Shown: positions 60,890 through 64,000 of the stretch, one piece after another | Layout: every line of letters starts with the position of its first letter | Numbering within the stretch: the first letter of the stretch is position 1 | Assembly (NCBI RefSeq): GCF_035818675.1 | Contig: NZ_JAYKZZ010000004.1 | Coordinates: forward strand, 248,001-312,000 | DNA: 64,000 nucleotides | DNA from: Parapedobacter flavus | GTDB taxonomy: Bacteria; Bacteroidota; Bacteroidia; Sphingobacteriales; Sphingobacteriaceae | Direction of reading: 5' to 3' | Made by a program: the position numbers and the translations under genes | The notes under the pieces: generated by a model | Told to the model about the DNA's origin: nothing | What the model saw: only the letters and a program-made list of their open reading frames with translations | Database searches by the model: none

Positions 60890-63800
60890 ATGTTGAATCA
60901 ATATATCAAAATCAGTACAACGGCGCTACTCCTGCTTGTTGCCATGAGTCCGGTTGCACAGGCCGGGCTTACGAAACCAGCGGTACGTCATCACCTGTTT
61001 TATCAACCCGTGGATCAATCCGTCAAAGTAGTCGACGAATACGGAAAGCCGTTGCCTGCCGTAAAAATTTATTCCTCGCCGGGCGAACTACTGGGCGAGA
61101 CCAATGACCAGGGGGAGATCACCTTGGCCGTTACGGGTCCGGATATGCGCCTATCGCTACGGCACCCGGCGTATTACCCCAAAACGGTGGTGGCTGGGGC
61201 GGCGACCATCATTGCAATGGTGCCGAACTACTTGCAAGACCCCGGAACGGTCAATGTGCTTCACGACAAGCGCAATAAAGACGCGGTGATCGGATCCGTT
61301 TCCGCCGTCTACAACAGCCAGCTTAAATCTACCCCCACGCCCTTGTACCTGAATGCGCTGACGGGGCGGATCCCGGGGTTGTACACGCAGGAAACCAGCG
61401 GATTCCGGTCGGCCCGTACGTTTCCGATTACCGCGAATGACCTTGCGGGGTCGCTGCCGACGAGCGAGACCAAGTACAGCACCAACCTGACCGACAATGC
61501 CGAGGTGGCCTTCCAATTACGTGGCCAAAACCCGGTGGTGTTGATCGATGGCGTACAACGGGATATTTTTTCGATCGACCCGCAAAGCATTGAGTCGATA
61601 ACCGTGGCGAAAGATGCGTTGTCGGCCATCCTGTTGGGGCAGCGGAGTTCGCGGGGCGTACTGCAGGTAACCACCAAAAAAGGAAAGCCGGGCCCACCCC
61701 GTATTTCGTTTACCGCACAGACCGGTTTGCAGAACTCGTTGAAGCGGCCCGAACCCTTGACCGGATACCAGTACGCCTACCTGTATAACGAGGCCCTCTT
61801 GAACAGTGGCCGCGTGCCCGTGTATTCACAAGCCGATTTTGATGCGTTCAAAGATGGCAGCTCACCTCTTCTTTATCCCGATGTCAATTGGTATGACGCG
61901 GTGCTGAAAGACAATAGCCCGATAACGAACTACAACCTCGCGGTAAACGGTGGAACAAAGAACACGCGCTATGCCCTGTCATTAAGCTACCTGAACCAGG
62001 AAGGGATGTTCCAGTCGTCCGACCAGTTTGACTATGAAACCAACCTGGGCCAGAAACGGTACCTGATCAATAGCTCCATCGATGTGGATGTGACGAGCGA
62101 CTTCACCATCGGGCTCCAATTGTTCGGTCGGATCCAGGAGGGGCGGCAGCCCGGTGCAGGGGTAGAATCTATTTTCAACGCGCTGCATGCGACACCCAAC
62201 AACGCTTATCCGATTTTCAACGACGACGGAAGCTACGGCGGTTCGTCGGAATATACCACCAACCTTTACCAACAGGTGACGGGGTCCGGATACCGGTTGG
62301 ACAATACGCGGGATGTGATGGCCAACCTGGATTTCAACTATCGGTTTGACCGGTGGCTGCCGGGATTGTATGCCAAGGGCAAAGTCAACGTATCGTCGAC
62401 TTCTTCGAGCCTGATCGACCGGAACCGCCAGCAGCCGGTTTACGATGTCCGGTATAATGACGCGGGAGAACAGGTGTACGTCCGTTACGGCAACATTGCC
62501 GATCAGCCGAACTCTTTTGCGACCACGTCGACGGCGAATTTCATGTATTACCAGGGGAATATCGGATACGATGCACCCATCCATGGCGACCATCAGGTAG
62601 GGGGGCGGGTTTTCGTTGATCAACGGATCGCGAATTACCAATTCGACTTACCGGCGACCCATACCAACCTCGCTGCCACCGCAAATTATGCGTATCAGCA
62701 GAAATATTTTGCCGAGCTGGCGGCCAACTACTCGGGCTTTAACCGTTTTCAGCCGGGCAGCAAATTCGGCCTGTTCTACGCGGCGGGCGTAGCATGGGAT
62801 GTGGCACGGGAGTCGTTCCTGGCCGACCAATCGGATTGGTTGACGGCGCTCAAGTTGCGCGCCACTTATGGTAAAACGGGTAACACGAACGAAGGCGCCT
62901 TGGGCTACTACAGCTGGCGGGCCTCGTTTGGCCAAGACGGTATCAACGGGTATCGTGTGGGGTCGGAATATTCGTTCGTCAGCAGCTTGGTAGAGCGGGG
63001 GCTGGCCAATGTGGAAGGCACCTGGGAAAAAGGGCATAAGCTCAACGTGGGCTTGGATCTATCCCTATGGAACTCCCTGAGCCTATCGGCGGAATATTAC
63101 CGCGATACCTACTACGATTTACTGCAACAACGGGGCTCCACCATCGAGCTTATCGGCATCGACTATCCGAACGAAAACATCGGCAAGAACAGGTATGAAG
63201 GCCAAGAGCTTACCCTTACGTACCAAAACCATGCGGGGAATTTCCAGTACTTTATTGCCGCCAACGCCTCCCGCATGCGCACAGAAGTGGTGTACATGAA
63301 CGAAGTGTTCCGGCAGTACGATTGGAACCGGCGCACCGGTATGCCGGTGGGGCAAACCTTCGGTTACCTGGCCGACGGACTGATACGGAACCAAGCGGAG
63401 GCCGACGCGGCACCGCTGCTGGGCGGAAGTGAAGTCCATCCGGGCGACGTGAAGTTGGTCGACCTGAACAACGATGGCATCATCAATGTCTACGACCAGA
63501 CCGCCATCGGTAATACCAAGCCGTTACTGTATTTCGGGGCAACCGTGGGTTTCAATTTCGTGGGATTTGACCTCAGTGTATTGGTGCAGGGCGTCGCAAA
63601 CCGCACCTACCAACAGACCGACTATTCCTTTGGAAATGACGGAGACCGGCAGGGATACCAATACCTGTTAGGCCGTTGGACACCGGAGACCGCCGAAACG
63701 GCGACCTACCCACGGCTGACCATCGGTTTTGACCCTACCAATACGCCCTACCTGAATACATCAAGCTATTGGACACGGTCGGGCGAATACCTGCGGATAC

Positions 63801-63994
63801 GGAACGTCGATTTCGGTTACACATTCCCGTTCCACCTGAGCCGGAAAATAGGCGTATCCGCGCTCCGTCTCTTTGCCAATGCACAGAACCTGTTTACCCT
63901 CACGCCGTATAATCGGCTGGATCCGGAGATCAACGGCGATAGCGCTTATCCTGCCCAGCGGATTGTCAGTTTTGGGGTAACCGTCAAATTATGA
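60890..63994 (+). CDS. susC: SusC/RagA-family TonB-dependent outer-membrane transporter
   Basis: A 1034-residue TonB-linked receptor. A signal peptide (ISTTALLLLVAMSPVAQA) is followed by a carboxypeptidase-like region (VVDEYGKPLPAVKIYSSPGELLGETNDQGEITL), a plug domain with VVLIDGVQRDIFSIDPQSIESITVAKDALSAILLGQRSSRG and VTTKKG, and a barrel ending RIVSFGVTVKL. It imports glycan oligosaccharides bound by SusD. The position at the end of the locus, after two small lipoproteins, is unusual. The TTG six bases upstream is a weaker start than the ATG at 60890. Confidence 0.95.
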   Translation: MLNQYIKISTTALLLLVAMSPVAQAGLTKPAVRHHLFYQPVDQSVKVVDEYGKPLPAVKIYSSPGELLGETNDQGEITLAVTGPDMRLSLRHPAYYPKTVVAGAATIIAMVPNYLQDPGTVNVLHDKRNKDAVIGSVSAVYNSQLKSTPTPLYLNALTGRIPGLYTQETSGFRSARTFPITANDLAGSLPTSETKYSTNLTDNAEVAFQLRGQNPVVLIDGVQRDIFSIDPQSIESITVAKDALSAILLGQRSSRGVLQVTTKKGKPGPPRISFTAQTGLQNSLKRPEPLTGYQYAYLYNEALLNSGRVPVYSQADFDAFKDGSSPLLYPDVNWYDAVLKDNSPITNYNLAVNGGTKNTRYALSLSYLNQEGMFQSSDQFDYETNLGQKRYLINSSIDVDVTSDFTIGLQLFGRIQEGRQPGAGVESIFNALHATPNNAYPIFNDDGSYGGSSEYTTNLYQQVTGSGYRLDNTRDVMANLDFNYRFDRWLPGLYAKGKVNVSSTSSSLIDRNRQQPVYDVRYNDAGEQVYVRYGNIADQPNSFATTSTANFMYYQGNIGYDAPIHGDHQVGGRVFVDQRIANYQFDLPATHTNLAATANYAYQQKYFAELAANYSGFNRFQPGSKFGLFYAAGVAWDVARESFLADQSDWLTALKLRATYGKTGNTNEGALGYYSWRASFGQDGINGYRVGSEYSFVSSLVERGLANVEGTWEKGHKLNVGLDLSLWNSLSLSAEYYRDTYYDLLQQRGSTIELIGIDYPNENIGKNRYEGQELTLTYQNHAGNFQYFIAANASRMRTEVVYMNEVFRQYDWNRRTGMPVGQTFGYLADGLIRNQAEADAAPLLGGSEVHPGDVKLVDLNNDGIINVYDQTAIGNTKPLLYFGATVGFNFVGFDLSVLVQGVANRTYQQTDYSFGNDGDRQGYQYLLGRWTPETAETATYPRLTIGFDPTNTPYLNTSSYWTRSGEYLRIRNVDFGYTFPFHLSRKIGVSALRLFANAQNLFTLTPYNRLDPEINGDSAYPAQRIVSFGVTVKL

Positions 63995-64000
63995 ACTAGA

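Noticed and set aside
1..64000. tRNA, rRNA, transposase or integrase genes
   Set aside because: I looked for cloverleaf-like spacers and for transposase or integrase motifs among the ORFs and found none I could support. A tRNA scan was not possible here.

Overview
The window looks like chromosomal DNA from a member of the Bacteroidota, most likely a Sphingobacteriaceae-type organism (Parapedobacter or Pedobacter relatives). The evidence is a SusC/SusD-type glycan utilisation locus with two GH92 mannosidases, a BamA/Skp/UppS/DUF6089/NadK envelope cluster, type IX secretion (PorP/SprF and a gliding-motility C-terminal domain), a DUF6377 regulator, a DnaE polymerase carrying its own proofreading domain, few clear Shine-Dalgarno sequences, and promoter-like TAnnTTTG boxes. 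No rRNA, tRNA, CRISPR array, prophage or transposase gene was seen. The gene at the left edge (phosphate-selective porin family) is cut off.

Layout. 1-11.3 kb (mostly minus strand): porin O/P, agmatine deiminase plus N-carbamoylputrescine amidase (agmatine to putrescine), a beta-propeller lipoprotein, sigma-54, thioredoxin, the replicative polymerase, and a DinB-like protein. 11.4-19.6 kb (plus): a dipeptide epimerase, a deoxyhypusine-synthase-like protein, a small unknown gene overlapping rdgB, then a GMC dehydrogenase, its small subunit, a tandem universal stress protein and a GntP gluconate permease. 19.6-29.0 kb (minus): a heterodisulfide-reductase-like iron-sulfur pair, then the outer-membrane biogenesis operon CBS/ACT-nadK-DUF6089-uppS-bamA-skp-skp. 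29.2-31.4 kb: two acyltransferases resembling the glycine-lipid pair GlsA/GlsB, and YqeY. 32-37.8 kb: small membrane and CBS proteins, a SprT-like protease, a BlaI/M56 pair with TonB-plug-like repeats, and a MazEF-like toxin-antitoxin pair. 37.8-46.2 kb: three secreted Ig-like/type IX proteins, an AraC regulator with a possible small upstream ORF, a 21-bp minisatellite, a fibronectin-type protein, a secreted N-formylglutamate-amidohydrolase-like protein, and PorP/SprF. 46.3-48.8 kb: an ABC exporter. 49.7-64 kb: a DUF6377 regulator followed by a mannoside-type PUL (SGNH hydrolase, GH92, GH92, SusD, lipocalin-like lipoprotein, DUF4961, SusC).

Most unusual are the non-coding repeats. A 0.6-kb element is present twice in inverted orientation (31.5 and 48.9 kb), with two conserved end modules and a divergent middle. 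A 525-bp array of 21-bp units has an exact 105-bp higher-order period (42.6-43.15 kb). Short 7- or 8-nt tandem repeats lie at the 3' ends of at least four minus-strand genes. The coding features most worth follow-up are the M56 peptidase with duplicated plug-like domains behind a palindromic BlaI-type operator, the deoxyhypusine-synthase homologue in a bacterium that also makes putrescine, and the atypical gene order of the PUL, in which susD comes first and susC last.
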